Below, in pieces: positions 36,337 to 46,279 of a DNA stretch of 64,000 bases; the first letter of the stretch is position 1, and each line of letters begins with the position of its first letter. The notes beneath the pieces were generated by a model. It saw nothing but the letters and a program-made list of their open reading frames with translations, was not told the DNA's origin and did no database searches. Made by a program: the position numbers and the translations under genes. Origin of the DNA: Martinezella tropici (GTDB taxonomy: Bacteria; Pseudomonadota; Alphaproteobacteria; Rhizobiales; Rhizobiaceae); assembly GCA_000799755.1 (NCBI GenBank), contig JUHI01000001.1:744001-808000 (forward strand), written 5' to 3'.

Positions 36337-37203
36337 CTAGCTTTTCGCCGTCATCACACGGTCGAGGGCGAATTTCAGTTCGTCCTTGATGCCGGCTGAC
36401 ATGGCAAGGATGTCGCGTGCCTTCAGGAAATCGAGCACGCCGGTACGGCCGACGGATGGCCTGAGGAAGATCTGCGGCGCCTGCAGCCGCAGCTTCAGCG
36501 CAATATTGGACTGCATCGTCAGCTGACCGGCGCCGAACAGGCTCTCGATGCGGTTCGGAATCTGCCGGCCGCTGCCCTCTGGGCCGCCGACAACGTCTAT
36601 GCCGATGATGATATCGGCAAGGCCGGCCAGATGTTCGTAGGGAACCGGATTCATGATACCGCCGTCGATCATCACGCGATCACCGAGTTTGACCGGCATG
36701 AACACGGCGGGAATGGCAGCGGAGGCCGCAAGGACCGGGAAGAGTTCCCCCTTCTCGATGACGACCTCGGCCTGATCGTAGTAATCGGTCGTGACCACCT
36801 TCAGCGGAATGTGCAGCTCGGAAAAGCTTTCCGGAATGGCTGATGGCAGGAAGGTGCGTAGGATGCGCTCGAGATTGAACTGGCCGAAGCGGATGCTGCG
36901 CATGCTGACCGGCCGCAAGCTCCAGATCTTGTTGAGAACGGCAGGGCGATTACCCACAGTTGCCAGCGTGTAATCCCGGATTTCCGCGCCGCTCATGCCG
37001 CCGGCCATGGCCGCGCCCATGATGGAACCGATGGAGGAGCCGGCTATTGCAATCGGGCGAATCCCGAGTTCGTCCAGCGCCTCGATGATATGAATATGGG
37101 CAAGCCCGCGCGCGCCGCCGCAGCCGAAGGCGACCGCAACGCTCGGCGTGCCGGAAGCGGCAAGCGGATAGTCGCTGCCGACGAAATCAGCATAGTCGCC
37201 CAT
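36337..37203 (-). CDS. Patatin-like phospholipase (RssA type)
   Basis: A 288-residue patatin-family acyl hydrolase. The oxyanion-hole loop is GCGGARGLAH (27-36), the nucleophile elbow G-S-S57-I-G, and the catalytic aspartate is in MIDGGIMNPVP (the DGG motif). No signal peptide or membrane segment is seen, so it is cytoplasmic or peripheral. Such proteins release fatty acids from phospholipids or acyl esters; the substrate is unknown. It is the last gene of the rluB-rsmD-patatin unit, 18 bp after rsmD. Confidence 0.9.
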   Translation of the reverse strand: MGDYADFVGSDYPLAASGTPSVAVAFGCGGARGLAHIHIIEALDELGIRPIAIAGSSIGSIMGAAMAGGMSGAEIRDYTLATVGNRPAVLNKIWSLRPVSMRSIRFGQFNLERILRTFLPSAIPESFSELHIPLKVVTTDYYDQAEVVIEKGELFPVLAASAAIPAVFMPVKLGDRVMIDGGIMNPVPYEHLAGLADIIIGIDVVGGPEGSGRQIPNRIESLFGAGQLTMQSNIALKLRLQAPQIFLRPSVGRTGVLDFLKARDILAMSAGIKDELKFALDRVMTAKS

Positions 37204-37221
37204 ATCCTTCTCCTTCCCCCG

Positions 37222-37788
37222 TCAGGCCGCCAGCGGCTGGTAACGGAAGAAATGCATCTTGCTGTCGCCGAAGGTTCGTTCCTCCAGAAACAGGAAATCC
37301 GATGGCGCGGCAACTGTCACGTCTGCGCGCTCCTCGAGGATCGCCAGAGCGCCCGGCACCAGCCAGCCGCCGGCGGCAGCCGCCGCAAACGCCTTCTCGC
37401 CGAGTCCTTTGCCATAGGGCGGGTCGGCGAAGAGAAAATCGAAAGGCTCGAGATTGCCGACGCTGCCGAGATCCGTCGCGTCACGCCGCAGCATGCGCGT
37501 GCGGCCGTGCAGGCCGAGCGCATCGATGTTTTCCCAGAGGAGCCCCCTGCCCTCGACGCTGCTTTCGACGAAGAGCACGTGACGGCAGCCGCGGGAGGCG
37601 GCCTCCAGCCCGACGGCACCCGTGCCGGCAAACACATCTATCATCCGGGTGCCATCGACAGCCTCCGGATAGGCGTGGCTCAGGATGTTGAACAGGCTTT
37701 CGCGCGTGCGATCCGCCGTCGGACGAATGTCGTTCGACTTCGGCGTTGCAAGCGAGCGACCGCGAAACTCACCGCCGACGATCCTCAC
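37222..37788 (-). CDS. rsmD: 16S rRNA (guanine(966)-N2)-methyltransferase
   Basis: A 188-residue methyltransferase that modifies G966 of 16S rRNA. Motif I is DVFAGTGAVGLEAASRG (about 51-67) for S-adenosylmethionine binding, and the catalytic motif is FADPPYGKG (about 120-128). The N-terminus MRIVGGEFRGRSLATP and the DNIRPTADRTRES-like region are diagnostic for RsmD. It begins six bases after the pseudouridine synthase stop, so two ribosome-modifying enzymes are co-expressed. Confidence 0.95.
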   Translation of the reverse strand: MRIVGGEFRGRSLATPKSNDIRPTADRTRESLFNILSHAYPEAVDGTRMIDVFAGTGAVGLEAASRGCRHVLFVESSVEGRGLLWENIDALGLHGRTRMLRRDATDLGSVGNLEPFDFLFADPPYGKGLGEKAFAAAAAGGWLVPGALAILEERADVTVAAPSDFLFLEERTFGDSKMHFFRYQPLAA

Positions 37789-37794
37789 CGCGCG

Positions 37795-39861
37795 CTAACC
37801 CCTGCCGCCCTTGGGGCCGCCCCTGCCGGGGCCACCACGACCGGAGCCGCCGCGTGGGCCGCCCGAGGGGCGACCTGCGCCACCCGGCTTGCCGCCGAAG
37901 CCGCGCGAGCCACCGGGCTTCCCACTCGGCTTGCCGCCAAAGGATTTGCCGCCGCCCGGCTTCTTGCCGAAAGGCTTGCCGGCCGGGCGATCGCCGAAGG
38001 AACGTTCGCCTTGAGGGCGCTCGCCAAAGGGCCGATCTCCACGGGGCGGACGATCACCTTGAGGGCGATCGCCGCGGGGACGTTCGGAGCGCTGCTCGCC
38101 ATCGAAAGACCTTGCGCGCGGGCGCTCATCACCCTCTGAACGGGGCCGGCGGTCATCGCGGGGACGGTCGCTGAACGACCTGTCGCCCCGAGGCTTGTCG
38201 CCATACGGACGATCACCGCGAGGCCTGTCGCCGAAAGGACGGTCGCCACGCGCCGGGCGATCACCATAGGGGCGGTCGCCACGAGGACGCTCAGAGCGAG
38301 CCTCACCCTGGAACGATTTCGCGCGAGGACGGTCGCCGCCCTCCGGCCGCGAGCCGCGTTCACCGCGTGGACGATCACTAAACGTCCGCTCGCCACGGGG
38401 TTTGTCACCATACGAGCGTTCACCGCGAGGCTTGTCGCCAAAGGGACGATCCCCACGCGAAGGACGATCACCTTGCGGGCGATCGCCGCGTGGGCGCTCG
38501 GAGCGCTTGCGATCAAAGCCGTCATCATCGCCACGCGACCGGCGCGGCGCTTCCTCGCTGGAACGAATCCATTCGCCATCGCCTTCGTCGACGCGATTGA
38601 TGCGAACGCGGGGACCTTCGTCCGGACGGTCAAAGCCGCTGCGCTGCGGACGTTCTGGCTCGCCGCGCCGAGAGGCGGTCTTTGCATTCTTCGCAGCCTT
38701 TGCGGCCGCCTTTTCGCCGAGCGGGCGGGCACCGGGTGCCATCCAGACATTGGCGCTGCGGCGCGGGCCGAGCGGCTGGCGCTTTGCCTTGTCCTCGTCC
38801 TTGTGGCCGCCTTCGCGGCGATCATCGCGCTTGGCGTCGCGTTTGGTGTCGAGCCGGCTCAAGGCACGCTCGCGCTTGTCCTCAGGGCGCTCGCGGCGCG
38901 GGCGTTCCTCCTTGGCCGTCCGAACCGGCTTCGCATCCGTCTCTTCAGGTTCGGCAACTGCCGGAGCATTATAGAGCGGCGCATCGAAATTCGCCTTGGC
39001 ATCTTCGACCAGACGCGGGCCGAGCTGATCGCGCAGCGTGCGGCCGCGCACTTCAAGTACGTGGCCTTCCGGCAGCTCGCCGAGCTGGAACGGACCGTAG
39101 GAGATACGGATCAGGCGGTTGACCTCGAGGCCGAGCGCGCCGAGCACGTTCTTGATTTCGCGGTTCTTGCCTTCGCGCAGGCCCATGGTGATCCAGACGT
39201 TGGACCCTTGGGTGCGGTCGAGCGTCGCATCGATCGAGCCGTAGAGCACGCCGTCGACGGCAATGCCTTCCTTCAGCTTGTCCAGCGCTTCCTGATCGAT
39301 CTCGCCATGAGCGCGGACGCGATAGCGGCGCAGCCAGCCGGTCGTCGGCAATTCCAGCACGCGGGCCAGACCACCGTCATTGGTGAGCAGCAACAAGCCT
39401 TCGGTGTTGATATCGAGGCGGCCGATCGACATGACACGCGGCAGCTCTTCCGGCAGATTGTCGAAAACGGTCGGACGGCCCTCGGGGTCGGCATTGGTAG
39501 TCACGAGGCCAGCCGGCTTGTGATAGAGCCATAGGCGCGTGCGCTCGATGCCGCGGATCGGCACGTCGTCGACCTCGATCTTGTCGGTCAGGGTCACGTT
39601 GACCACGGGTGTGTCGAGCAACACGCCGTTCAGCTTGACGCGGCCGTCCAGAATCATCCGCTCGATGTCGCGGCGCGAGGCCACGCCGGCGCGTGCCATC
39701 ACCTTGGAAATGCGCTCGGCCTTTCCGTCCTCGACCGCTGTCGCGTCCGCAGCCTTCACGGCTGCGACCTTGGCAGGCTTCGCGCCATCGCGTTTTGTCG
39801 TCTTCTTGTCGCCAGCAAAGGGTTTAGACCCAGGCCGCTTGGGCTTGTCATTCATCGTCAT
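37795..39861 (-). CDS. rluB: RluB/RsuA-family pseudouridine synthase with very long repetitive tail
   Basis: A 688-residue protein, more than twice the usual length. Residues 1-47 are a basic leader, 48-95 an S4 RNA-binding domain, and about 105-285 the RsuA/RluB catalytic domain with D150 in SIGRLDINTEGLLLLTND. Residues about 290-688 are extremely rich in Arg, Gly, Asp and Pro, certainly disordered, ending in Gly/Lys/Ser/Phe repeats. The tail holds a 69-residue repeat. The core probably modifies 23S rRNA, by family; the tail likely binds RNA or ribosomes. It heads an operon with rsmD and a patatin and is divergent from tadA. A second ATG lies two codons on. Confidence 0.9.
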   Translation of the reverse strand: MTMNDKPKRPGSKPFAGDKKTTKRDGAKPAKVAAVKAADATAVEDGKAERISKVMARAGVASRRDIERMILDGRVKLNGVLLDTPVVNVTLTDKIEVDDVPIRGIERTRLWLYHKPAGLVTTNADPEGRPTVFDNLPEELPRVMSIGRLDINTEGLLLLTNDGGLARVLELPTTGWLRRYRVRAHGEIDQEALDKLKEGIAVDGVLYGSIDATLDRTQGSNVWITMGLREGKNREIKNVLGALGLEVNRLIRISYGPFQLGELPEGHVLEVRGRTLRDQLGPRLVEDAKANFDAPLYNAPAVAEPEETDAKPVRTAKEERPRRERPEDKRERALSRLDTKRDAKRDDRREGGHKDEDKAKRQPLGPRRSANVWMAPGARPLGEKAAAKAAKNAKTASRRGEPERPQRSGFDRPDEGPRVRINRVDEGDGEWIRSSEEAPRRSRGDDDGFDRKRSERPRGDRPQGDRPSRGDRPFGDKPRGERSYGDKPRGERTFSDRPRGERGSRPEGGDRPRAKSFQGEARSERPRGDRPYGDRPARGDRPFGDRPRGDRPYGDKPRGDRSFSDRPRDDRRPRSEGDERPRARSFDGEQRSERPRGDRPQGDRPPRGDRPFGERPQGERSFGDRPAGKPFGKKPGGGKSFGGKPSGKPGGSRGFGGKPGGAGRPSGGPRGGSGRGGPGRGGPKGGRG
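37984..38502 (-). repeat. 207-bp (69-codon) tandem repeat inside the rluB tail
   Basis: Copy 1 spans 38502-38296 (residues 454-522), copy 2 38295-38089 (523-591), and a partial copy 3 38088-37984. Each begins SERPRGDRP and copies 1 and 2 end in SF-x-GE-x-R at identical spacing. Inside each are shorter GDRPFGD-type units. Confidence 0.88.
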
Positions 39862-39933
39862 TTGTTGTTTGCCTGAATTTTTAACGCGTGTTCCTATCAG
39901 GTCACGCCCTTGCGGTTAAGTGGAAAAACTTGA

Positions 39934-40392
39934 ATGGCGGCTACAAATCAATTCATGGAGCTTGCTTTGGCCGAAGCGCGCCGCGCCGGAGAGCGTGGCG
40001 AAGTGCCGATCGGCGCCGTCGTCGTGCTCGACAACAAGGTTATCGCCATGGCCGGCAACCGCACCCGAGAGCTCAACGACGTCACCGCCCACGCCGAAGT
40101 CGTCGCCATCCGCCTGGCCTGCGAGGAGCTTGGCCAGGAGCGTCTTGCAGGCGCCGATCTCTACGTTACGCTGGAACCCTGCACCATGTGCGCCGCGGCC
40201 ATTTCGTTCGCGCGCATCCGCCGTCTCTATTATGGCGCCGAAGACCCGAAAGGGGGCGGCGTCGACAATGGCGTGCGCTTCTACCGCCAGCCGACCTGCC
40301 ATCACGCGCCGGAAGTCTATTCCGGTCTCGGCGAGACCGCATCCGCCAACATCCTCAGAGGCTTCTTTCAAGCGAAACGCTCCGAAGACTGA
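39934..40392 (+). CDS. tadA: tRNA-specific adenosine deaminase
   Basis: A 152-residue zinc deaminase converting adenosine 34 of tRNA-Arg(ACG) to inosine. Zinc and catalytic residues are H53 and E55 in AHAEV, and C83 and C86 in EPCTMC. The N-terminal segment FMELALAEARRAGERGEVPIGA is typical. It is divergent from the pseudouridine synthase gene, a common rhizobial arrangement of RNA-modification genes. A bidirectional terminator separates it from the lipoprotein gene. Confidence 0.95.
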   Translation: MAATNQFMELALAEARRAGERGEVPIGAVVVLDNKVIAMAGNRTRELNDVTAHAEVVAIRLACEELGQERLAGADLYVTLEPCTMCAAAISFARIRRLYYGAEDPKGGGVDNGVRFYRQPTCHHAPEVYSGLGETASANILRGFFQAKRSED

Positions 40393-40420
40393 AAAGCGGC
40401 GGTTTTGACGCCGCCGCTTT
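40393..40420. terminator. Bidirectional terminator between tadA and the lipoprotein gene
   Basis: AAAGCGGCGG and CCGCCGCTTT form a perfect 10-bp stem with an eight-base loop, starting one base after the tadA stop and ending nine bases before the stop of the convergent gene. Flanking A and T runs suit both strands. Confidence 0.85.
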
Positions 40421-40429
40421 GAAAACTTC

Positions 40430-41050
40430 TTATTGGAAGGGCTTCCACCAGCTGCTGTTATTGGACTGCTGCGCAGCCTCGGCATCCTTCTTGCGCTTCT
40501 TTTCCTTCTTCGACTCCGGCGTGCCCAGATCGTTCAAGGCCGCCTGGTCGGCAACCTGACGATATTGCTGCGGCGGATCGATGAGATAACGGCGCTGATC
40601 GACATAGCTGCCGGACTGATCCTGACGCGCGGCGCGATAAGCGGCCGTCTGCTGCGCTTCAGTCATATGGTTCCTGGAGCTGTCGGCCTGAGCGAGCGGC
40701 GAGCGATAATTGACGTCGTTCTTCTTCTGGTCGGCTTCTGCAGCAAGGCGCTTGCGGGCATCTTCCGGCGATTCAAGCCAGGCCGGGTTGTCCTTGTTTG
40801 CGAGCGACTGCTGCGGCTGGGTCAGGGTGTCCTTGTCGCCGCCAACGACCAAACCGGGGCGGTTCGGATACTTCACGCCCTTGTCCTTCGGCGTTGCGGC
40901 CGAAACGGAGGCGATATCGCCGAGATCGTCCAAGAGCTGCACGCCGGCCGTCTTGTCGGTGCCATAAGTCGGGCTGCTCAGGCAGCCGGACATGGCACCG
41001 CAGCCAACCACAAGTGCCGCCAAGCTGACGCCGACACGAACCTTATGCAT
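40430..41050 (-). CDS. Putative lipoprotein of unknown function
   Basis: A 206-residue protein. The N-terminus is a lipoprotein signal: basic MHKVRV, a hydrophobic stretch, then the lipobox AMSG before a cysteine (about C23). The mature part is polar, with GVKYPNRPGLVVGGDKDT, many Asp/Gln/Asn residues, and a C-terminal Lys/Glu-rich stretch (SKKEKKRKKDAEA). No enzymatic motif is seen. Homologous lipoproteins are known only as hypothetical in rhizobia, to my knowledge. The start at 41050 is used; an ATG three codons upstream is possible. It lies downstream of ileS on the same strand, with 143 bp between. Confidence 0.75.
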   Translation of the reverse strand: MHKVRVGVSLAALVVGCGAMSGCLSSPTYGTDKTAGVQLLDDLGDIASVSAATPKDKGVKYPNRPGLVVGGDKDTLTQPQQSLANKDNPAWLESPEDARKRLAAEADQKKNDVNYRSPLAQADSSRNHMTEAQQTAAYRAARQDQSGSYVDQRRYLIDPPQQYRQVADQAALNDLGTPESKKEKKRKKDAEAAQQSNNSSWWKPFQ

Positions 41051-41193
41051 CGCTCTCATGAAAACCCTTCCCAGCCATGCCGGAATAAACGTAACAGGAC
41101 CCCATCTGACGGCAACTGCCGTAAAAATCGGGCCAATTTCAGGCAGCTTTTACCGGATGAACGCCGCAAAGGCAATTCACCCGGCAATTTTCT

Positions 41194-44076
41194 TCAGTTG
41201 ACAGCCGCAAGTTCGCGCAGCGCCACGGCGTCACGCGCCGAGACATCGGGGTATTCCGGATCGGAGCCGACATCCGTTGTGATGCGCCAGGAACGGGCGC
41301 ACTTGCGGCCTTCTGCGAGCTTGGGCACGACGCTGACCTTGGCTGCGTCGTCCAAACGGAAGGCATCCGCCGGGCCTTCACCGCCCTCGATGGTGATGCC
41401 AGAAGTGATGCAGATTTCAGAGAAATCCTGCCCTTCCAGCACCCTCAGCAGCTCCGGATCGGCGATGTAGACGACCGGAGCGGCCTCCAGCGAGGAGCCG
41501 ATGCGCTTGTCCTTGCGCTCGATTTCGAGCGCGCCGGTAACGACGCTGCGCACCGAGCGGATCTTCTTCCACTTCTCGGCCAGCGCCTCGTTCTTCCATT
41601 CGGCGGGAACAGTGACGAACTGCTCGAGGTGAACCGAGACCGCCGACGGATTGCGCGACAGCCACGCCTCCTCAGTGGTGAAGGGCAGCATCGGCGCCAG
41701 CCACGTCACCATGCAGTCGAAGATCGTGCGGATGACGGCGAGCGAGGCGCGGCGGCGCAGGCTCGACGGCGCATCGCAGTAGAGTGCATCCTTGCGGACG
41801 TCGAAGTAGAAGGCCGACAGCTCGACATTGGCGAAGTCGATCAGGGCACGGGCGATGCGCTTGAAGTCGAAGGCGTTGTAGCTTTCGCGCACCAGCTCGT
41901 CGAGTTCGGCGAGACGATGCAGCATCAGCCGCTCCAGCTCCGGCATGTCGGCATAGGCGATGACTTCGCCCTTGTCATGCGCCAGCGTGCCCAGCATCCA
42001 GCGGATGGTGTTGCGCAGCTTGCGATAGGCGTCGACATTGGTCTGGATGATGGCCTTGCCCAGACGCTGGTCTTCCCAATAGTCCGTGGTCATGACCCAG
42101 AGGCGCAGGATATCGGCGCCGGCGTCCTTCATCACGTCCTGCGGGGCAACGACGTTGCCGAGCGACTTCGACTGCTTGCGCCCCTGCTCGTCCATGGTGA
42201 AGCCGTGCGTGACGACCGTGTCGTAAGGCGCGCGGCCACGGGTCGCGGCACTTTCGAGCAGCGACGAATGGAACCAGCCGCGATGCTGGTCAGAGCCTTC
42301 GAGATAGACGTCCGCCGGCCACTTGAGATCCGGACGGTCTTCCAGCGTGAAGGTATGCGTCGAACCGGAATCGAACCAGACGTCGAGGATGTCCATCACC
42401 TGCGTCCAGGGCTCGTTGGCCTTCTCACCGAGGAAGCGTTCACGAGCGCCTTCCGCGAACCAGGCATCGGCGCCTTCCTCTTCGAAAGCATCGAGGATGC
42501 GGGCGTTCACGCGGTCGTCCTGCAGGATGTTGCCCTGCTCGTCGACGAAGATAGCGATCGGCACGCCCCAGGCGCGCTGGCGCGACAGGACCCAATCCGG
42601 GCGCTGTTCGATCATGGCGCGCAGGCGATTCTGACCGGCAGCCGGCACGAAGCGTGTGTCGTCGATCGCCTTCAGCGCGCGCGAACGCAGCGTCGAGCCA
42701 TCCGCGAAGTCCTTGTCCATATAGACGAACCATTGCGGCGTGTTGCGGAAGATGACCGGCTTCTTCGAGCGCCAGGAGTGCGGGTAGGAATGCTTCAGCC
42801 TGCCGCGCGCAAAGAGCGTGTTCGTCTCGATCAGCGCCTTGATGACGAGATCGTTCGCGTTGCCCTTCTTGCCGTTGTCGTCCATGACGCGCCCACCTTC
42901 GAAGCCAGGGGCATCGGCGGTGTAGAAGCCGGCATCATCGACCGGGAACGGGATGGCCGACGAGATGCCGCGCTTTTCGAGGTCGCGGGCATGCGCCATC
43001 CAGGCGTCAAAGTCCTCGCGGCCGTGGCTGGGTGCGGTATGCACGAAGCCCGTACCGGCATCGTCGGTGACGTGATCGCCGTCGAGCAGCGGCACCTTGT
43101 AATCATAGCCGAGCGAGGCCAGCGGATGGGCACAGGTGAGATCCGCCAGATCAGCCGCGGTCACATCGCCGAGGCGCTTGTACTGCAGCTTTGCCTTGGC
43201 GAAGGATTCTTCCGCCAGCTTGTCGGCAAAGACCAGCTTCTCGCCCGGACGCGGGCCGAAATCATTGGCGGCTTCCGTGACTTCATAGAGACCGTAAGAC
43301 ACGCGCGAGGAATAGGCGATCGCGCGGTTACCGGGGATCGTCCAGGGCGTGGTCGTCCAGATGACCACGAAGGCGCCGGCAAGATGCGTAGCACCCTCAG
43401 CCACCGGGAACTTCACCCAGATCATGTCGCTCTCGACATCGGCATATTCGACTTCGGCTTCAGCCAGAGCAGTACGCTCAACCACCGACCACATGACCGG
43501 CTTGGAGCCACGGTAAAGCTGCCCCGTGCGGGCGATCTTCAGAAGCTCGCCGGCGATGCGGGATTCCGCATGGAAGTTCATCGTCAGATAGGGATTGTCG
43601 AAATCGCCCGTGATGCCGAGGCGCTTGAACTCCTCGGACTGGATCTTGATCCAGCCGGCGGCAAAGTCGCGGCATTCCTGGCGAAACTCGTTCACCGGAA
43701 CCTCGTCCTTGTTCTTGCCCTTCTCGCGGTACTTTTCCTCGATCTTCCATTCGATCGGCAGGCCGTGGCAATCCCAGCCGGGAACGTAGTTGCTGTCATA
43801 GCCACGCATCTGGAATGAGCGGGTGATGACATCCTTGAGGATCTTGTTCAGCGCGTGGCCGATATGGATGTGGCCGTTAGCGTAAGGAGGACCATCATGC
43901 AGAACGAACTTCTCGCGGCCGGCGGCGGAAGCACGCAGTTGTCTGTAGAGGTCCATCTCCTCCCAGCGCTTCACCAGCTCCGGCTCTTTCTGCGGCAGTC
44001 CGGCGCGCATCGGAAAATCTGTTTCCGGCAAGTAAAGGGTCTTGGAGTAATCCATCTTTTCAGCGGTATCGGTCAT
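41194..44076 (-). CDS. ileS: Isoleucyl-tRNA synthetase
   Basis: A 960-residue class I synthetase charging tRNA-Ile. The HIGH motif is in [14 protein letters not shown] (about 74-87). The second signature reads [10 protein letters not shown], with glutamine in place of the usual methionine of KMSKS. The CP1 editing domain lies between them and the anticodon-binding domain follows. The C-terminal end is short, without an obvious four-cysteine zinc finger. The ATG at 44076 gives the expected N-terminus ([19 protein letters not shown]); the longer frame adds unrelated residues. No T-box leader is seen. Confidence 0.96.
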   Translation of the reverse strand: MTDTAEKMDYSKTLYLPETDFPMRAGLPQKEPELVKRWEEMDLYRQLRASAAGREKFVLHDGPPYANGHIHIGHALNKILKDVITRSFQMRGYDSNYVPGWDCHGLPIEWKIEEKYREKGKNKDEVPVNEFRQECRDFAAGWIKIQSEEFKRLGITGDFDNPYLTMNFHAESRIAGELLKIARTGQLYRGSKPVMWSVVERTALAEAEVEYADVESDMIWVKFPVAEGATHLAGAFVVIWTTTPWTIPGNRAIAYSSRVSYGLYEVTEAANDFGPRPGEKLVFADKLAEESFAKAKLQYKRLGDVTAADLADLTCAHPLASLGYDYKVPLLDGDHVTDDAGTGFVHTAPSHGREDFDAWMAHARDLEKRGISSAIPFPVDDAGFYTADAPGFEGGRVMDDNGKKGNANDLVIKALIETNTLFARGRLKHSYPHSWRSKKPVIFRNTPQWFVYMDKDFADGSTLRSRALKAIDDTRFVPAAGQNRLRAMIEQRPDWVLSRQRAWGVPIAIFVDEQGNILQDDRVNARILDAFEEEGADAWFAEGARERFLGEKANEPWTQVMDILDVWFDSGSTHTFTLEDRPDLKWPADVYLEGSDQHRGWFHSSLLESAATRGRAPYDTVVTHGFTMDEQGRKQSKSLGNVVAPQDVMKDAGADILRLWVMTTDYWEDQRLGKAIIQTNVDAYRKLRNTIRWMLGTLAHDKGEVIAYADMPELERLMLHRLAELDELVRESYNAFDFKRIARALIDFANVELSAFYFDVRKDALYCDAPSSLRRRASLAVIRTIFDCMVTWLAPMLPFTTEEAWLSRNPSAVSVHLEQFVTVPAEWKNEALAEKWKKIRSVRSVVTGALEIERKDKRIGSSLEAAPVVYIADPELLRVLEGQDFSEICITSGITIEGGEGPADAFRLDDAAKVSVVPKLAEGRKCARSWRITTDVGSDPEYPDVSARDAVALRELAAVN

Positions 44077-44331
44077 AGTTCTGACAATTGCCTCGGTGTC
44101 TCGGGCGTCTTGCGCCTGAACTGGCGCAGCCATACGGGGATTTTTCGGCGGCGGAAAGCGTCTCTTGAGCGAGACGCCAAAAACCCGGACCTTCCGGCAG
44201 CTTACAGCGCGCGGAAGGCCGGGCCAATAATTCGTATCGAGTGGCTCAGCCGAAATTGGGTCATGGTTGCCGGTTCATAGGCGCTTTTTCCGAGAAAAGG
44301 AAGAGGCAACAATCCCGGCAGCGCAGAGAAG

Positions 44332-44357
44332 GGCCGCGGACGTTTCCGCCCGCGGCC
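44332..44357 (-). terminator. Stem-loop after mctP
   Basis: GGCCGCGG and CCGCGGCC make an 8-bp GC stem with a ten-base loop, about 18 bases after the mctP stop on the minus strand. The T run is poor, so the terminator role is tentative. Confidence 0.5.
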
Positions 44358-44375
44358 AATAGGACTTTGCTCAGA

Positions 44376-45851
44376 TCAGGCGCGTGCCGTCGCACGCGCC
44401 GGCATCACCGCGTTGAGGATCACCGACACGACGATGTTTGCAGCGAGCGCCAGCAGCCCTGTGTAGACAGTGAAGTTCACGTCTCCGAGCGCGACCGCAT
44501 GCAGTGGCTTCCAGCCGGCATCCCAAACGAGATAGGTGCCGCCGAAGAAGCCGACCGCCCAACCGGCAAGCAGAGCCGGCGCGCGGAACCATTTGGTGTA
44601 GAGGCCGAAAACCAGAGCCGGCAGCGTCTGCAGGATCCAGATGCCGCCCAGAAGCTGGAGATCAAGCGCGAATTGCGTCGGCAGGAAAATGATGACCAGC
44701 AGCGCGCCGACCTTGACGACCAGCGAGGTCATCTTGGCCACCTTCGCCTCGCCGGCATCGGAAACCTGCGGATCGACATAGGCCTTCCAGAAGTTGCGGG
44801 TGAAGAGGTTGGCAGCGCCAATGCTCATCACGGCCGCGGGAACGAGCGCGCCGATGGCGATGGCCGCGAAGGCGAAGCCCGCAAACCAGCTCGAGAACAG
44901 GGTCTGAAACAAAGCCGGCACCACATCATTGGCGCTATCCAGCTTCAGGTTTGCCGCGTGACCCATGTAGCCGAGCAGAGCGAGCAGGCCGAGCAGCAGC
45001 GTATAGGCCGGCAACAGCACCGCATTCTTGCGGATGGTATTGCCACTGTTGGACGCGAAGATGCCGGTCAGCGTATGCGGATACATGAAGGCTGCGAGTG
45101 CCGAACCCAGTGCCAAGGTCGCATAGGCGACGTACTGGTTGCCGCCAAGCAGGAGACTGCCCGCCCCCTTGGCTTTGAAATCCGCATCGGCTGCCGCAAA
45201 GACGTTGGCGTAGCCGCCAAGCTTTGCCGGAATGAGCGCAATCGCTGCAATCACCACGATATAGATCATGATGTCCTTGACGAAGGCGATCAGCGCCGGA
45301 GCGCGAAGGCCAGCCGAATAGGTGTAGAGCGCCAGGATGATGAAAGCGACTGCGAGCGGCAGTTCGCCATGAAGCCCGAGCGCCTTGAACACCGCCGTCA
45401 TGCCGACCAGCTGCAGAGCGATGTAGGGCATCGTCGCGATGACGCCTGTCAGAGCGACCGCCAGCTCCAGCGCCCGCGAGCCATATTGACCGTGGACGAT
45501 ATCACCCGCCGTGACGTAGCCATGATCCTTCGCCCGCCTCCAGAGAAGCGGCATGACCATGAAGACGAAGGGATAGACGACGATCGTATAGGGCAGCGCG
45601 AAGAAGCCATAGGCGCCGACGGTGTAGACCAGCGCCGGGACGGCGATGACAGTATAGGCGGTGTAAAAGTCGCCGCCGACGAGGAACCAGGTGATCCAGG
45701 TGCCGAAGGTGCGGCCACCGAGGCCCCATTCGTCGATATGAGCAAGGGTCTTCGGCCTGCGCCAGCGCGCCGCGACAAAACCCATGACGGTCACGAGCGC
45801 CAGAAAGAAGATGAAGACGGAGAGCGCGGTCGGATCGATATCAGTCATCAT
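44376..45851 (-). CDS. mctP: MctP-type monocarboxylate transporter (sodium:solute symporter family)
   Basis: A 491-residue SSS-family permease with about thirteen membrane helices. The early WGLGGRTFGTWITWFLVGGDFYTAYT and the later SNSGNTIRKNAVLLPAYTLLLG segments are typical of the subgroup. In Rhizobium leguminosarum the close relative MctP takes up lactate, pyruvate, alanine and related monocarboxylates under control of MctS-MctR. Here a similar two-component pair lies just upstream, which supports the same identity. Its start overlaps the small DUF3311 gene, so the two are co-translated. Confidence 0.9.
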   Translation of the reverse strand: MMTDIDPTALSVFIFFLALVTVMGFVAARWRRPKTLAHIDEWGLGGRTFGTWITWFLVGGDFYTAYTVIAVPALVYTVGAYGFFALPYTIVVYPFVFMVMPLLWRRAKDHGYVTAGDIVHGQYGSRALELAVALTGVIATMPYIALQLVGMTAVFKALGLHGELPLAVAFIILALYTYSAGLRAPALIAFVKDIMIYIVVIAAIALIPAKLGGYANVFAAADADFKAKGAGSLLLGGNQYVAYATLALGSALAAFMYPHTLTGIFASNSGNTIRKNAVLLPAYTLLLGLLALLGYMGHAANLKLDSANDVVPALFQTLFSSWFAGFAFAAIAIGALVPAAVMSIGAANLFTRNFWKAYVDPQVSDAGEAKVAKMTSLVVKVGALLVIIFLPTQFALDLQLLGGIWILQTLPALVFGLYTKWFRAPALLAGWAVGFFGGTYLVWDAGWKPLHAVALGDVNFTVYTGLLALAANIVVSVILNAVMPARATARA

Positions 45852-46038
45852 GGCGCATGCTCCGGTAGGCGATCCATGTCAGGATGGCTGTGATCGGCAC
45901 CCAGGCCAGCTGATACCAGTAGAAGAAAGGGAAACCCAACAGCACCGGATCGTGGCTGTTGTAGAAGGGAACCCAAAGCAAGCCTATGTAGGGAATGACA
46001 AGCAGCCAGCAGGCCGCCGTCCCAAAGCGTTTGTCCAT
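45841..46038 (-). CDS. DUF3311 small membrane protein, MctP partner
   Basis: A 65-residue protein with two hydrophobic helices (LLVIPYIGLLWVPFY and YWYQLAWVPITAILTWIAY) and a charged C-terminus. DUF3311 genes commonly sit before SSS transporters and may be small accessory subunits. Its stop overlaps the first codons of mctP by 11 bases, indicating translational coupling. A role in folding or coupling of the permease is inferred only from this conserved arrangement. The 333-bp gap upstream probably holds the promoter controlled by MctR. Confidence 0.83.
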   Translation of the reverse strand: MDKRFGTAACWLLVIPYIGLLWVPFYNSHDPVLLGFPFFYWYQLAWVPITAILTWIAYRSMRHDD

Positions 46039-46279
46039 ATCCGATACCTCTCACGCGGTGTCTGCGCGCCACCTTGTTGCAGTTGTCAGAGTGGAAGGAC
46101 GTGAATCAGCCTGCGATTGCAGTGTGCACCCAAGGGCCGGAGCCGATGAGTTTTGCCTGTGCAGAGCCAGACCGACGAATGTGAATTCCTCCCAACGGCC
46201 CGCCTGCGGGCAGCCGCTCATAAAGTCCTACGGCGAGTCTGACGCCCGAACAAGATATTAGCTGATGCGAAATCATCGA

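Noticed and set aside
37795..38575. Repetitive DNA at the rluB end as a possible CRISPR or non-coding repeat array
   Set aside because: The repeats keep one open reading frame, have no unique spacers and encode a regular RPRGDRP-type tail.
41629..43818. A 729-residue open frame on the plus strand
   Set aside because: It is the antisense of ileS. Its composition (many Arg, His, Gly) and lack of any domain mark it as a by-product of GC-rich codon use.
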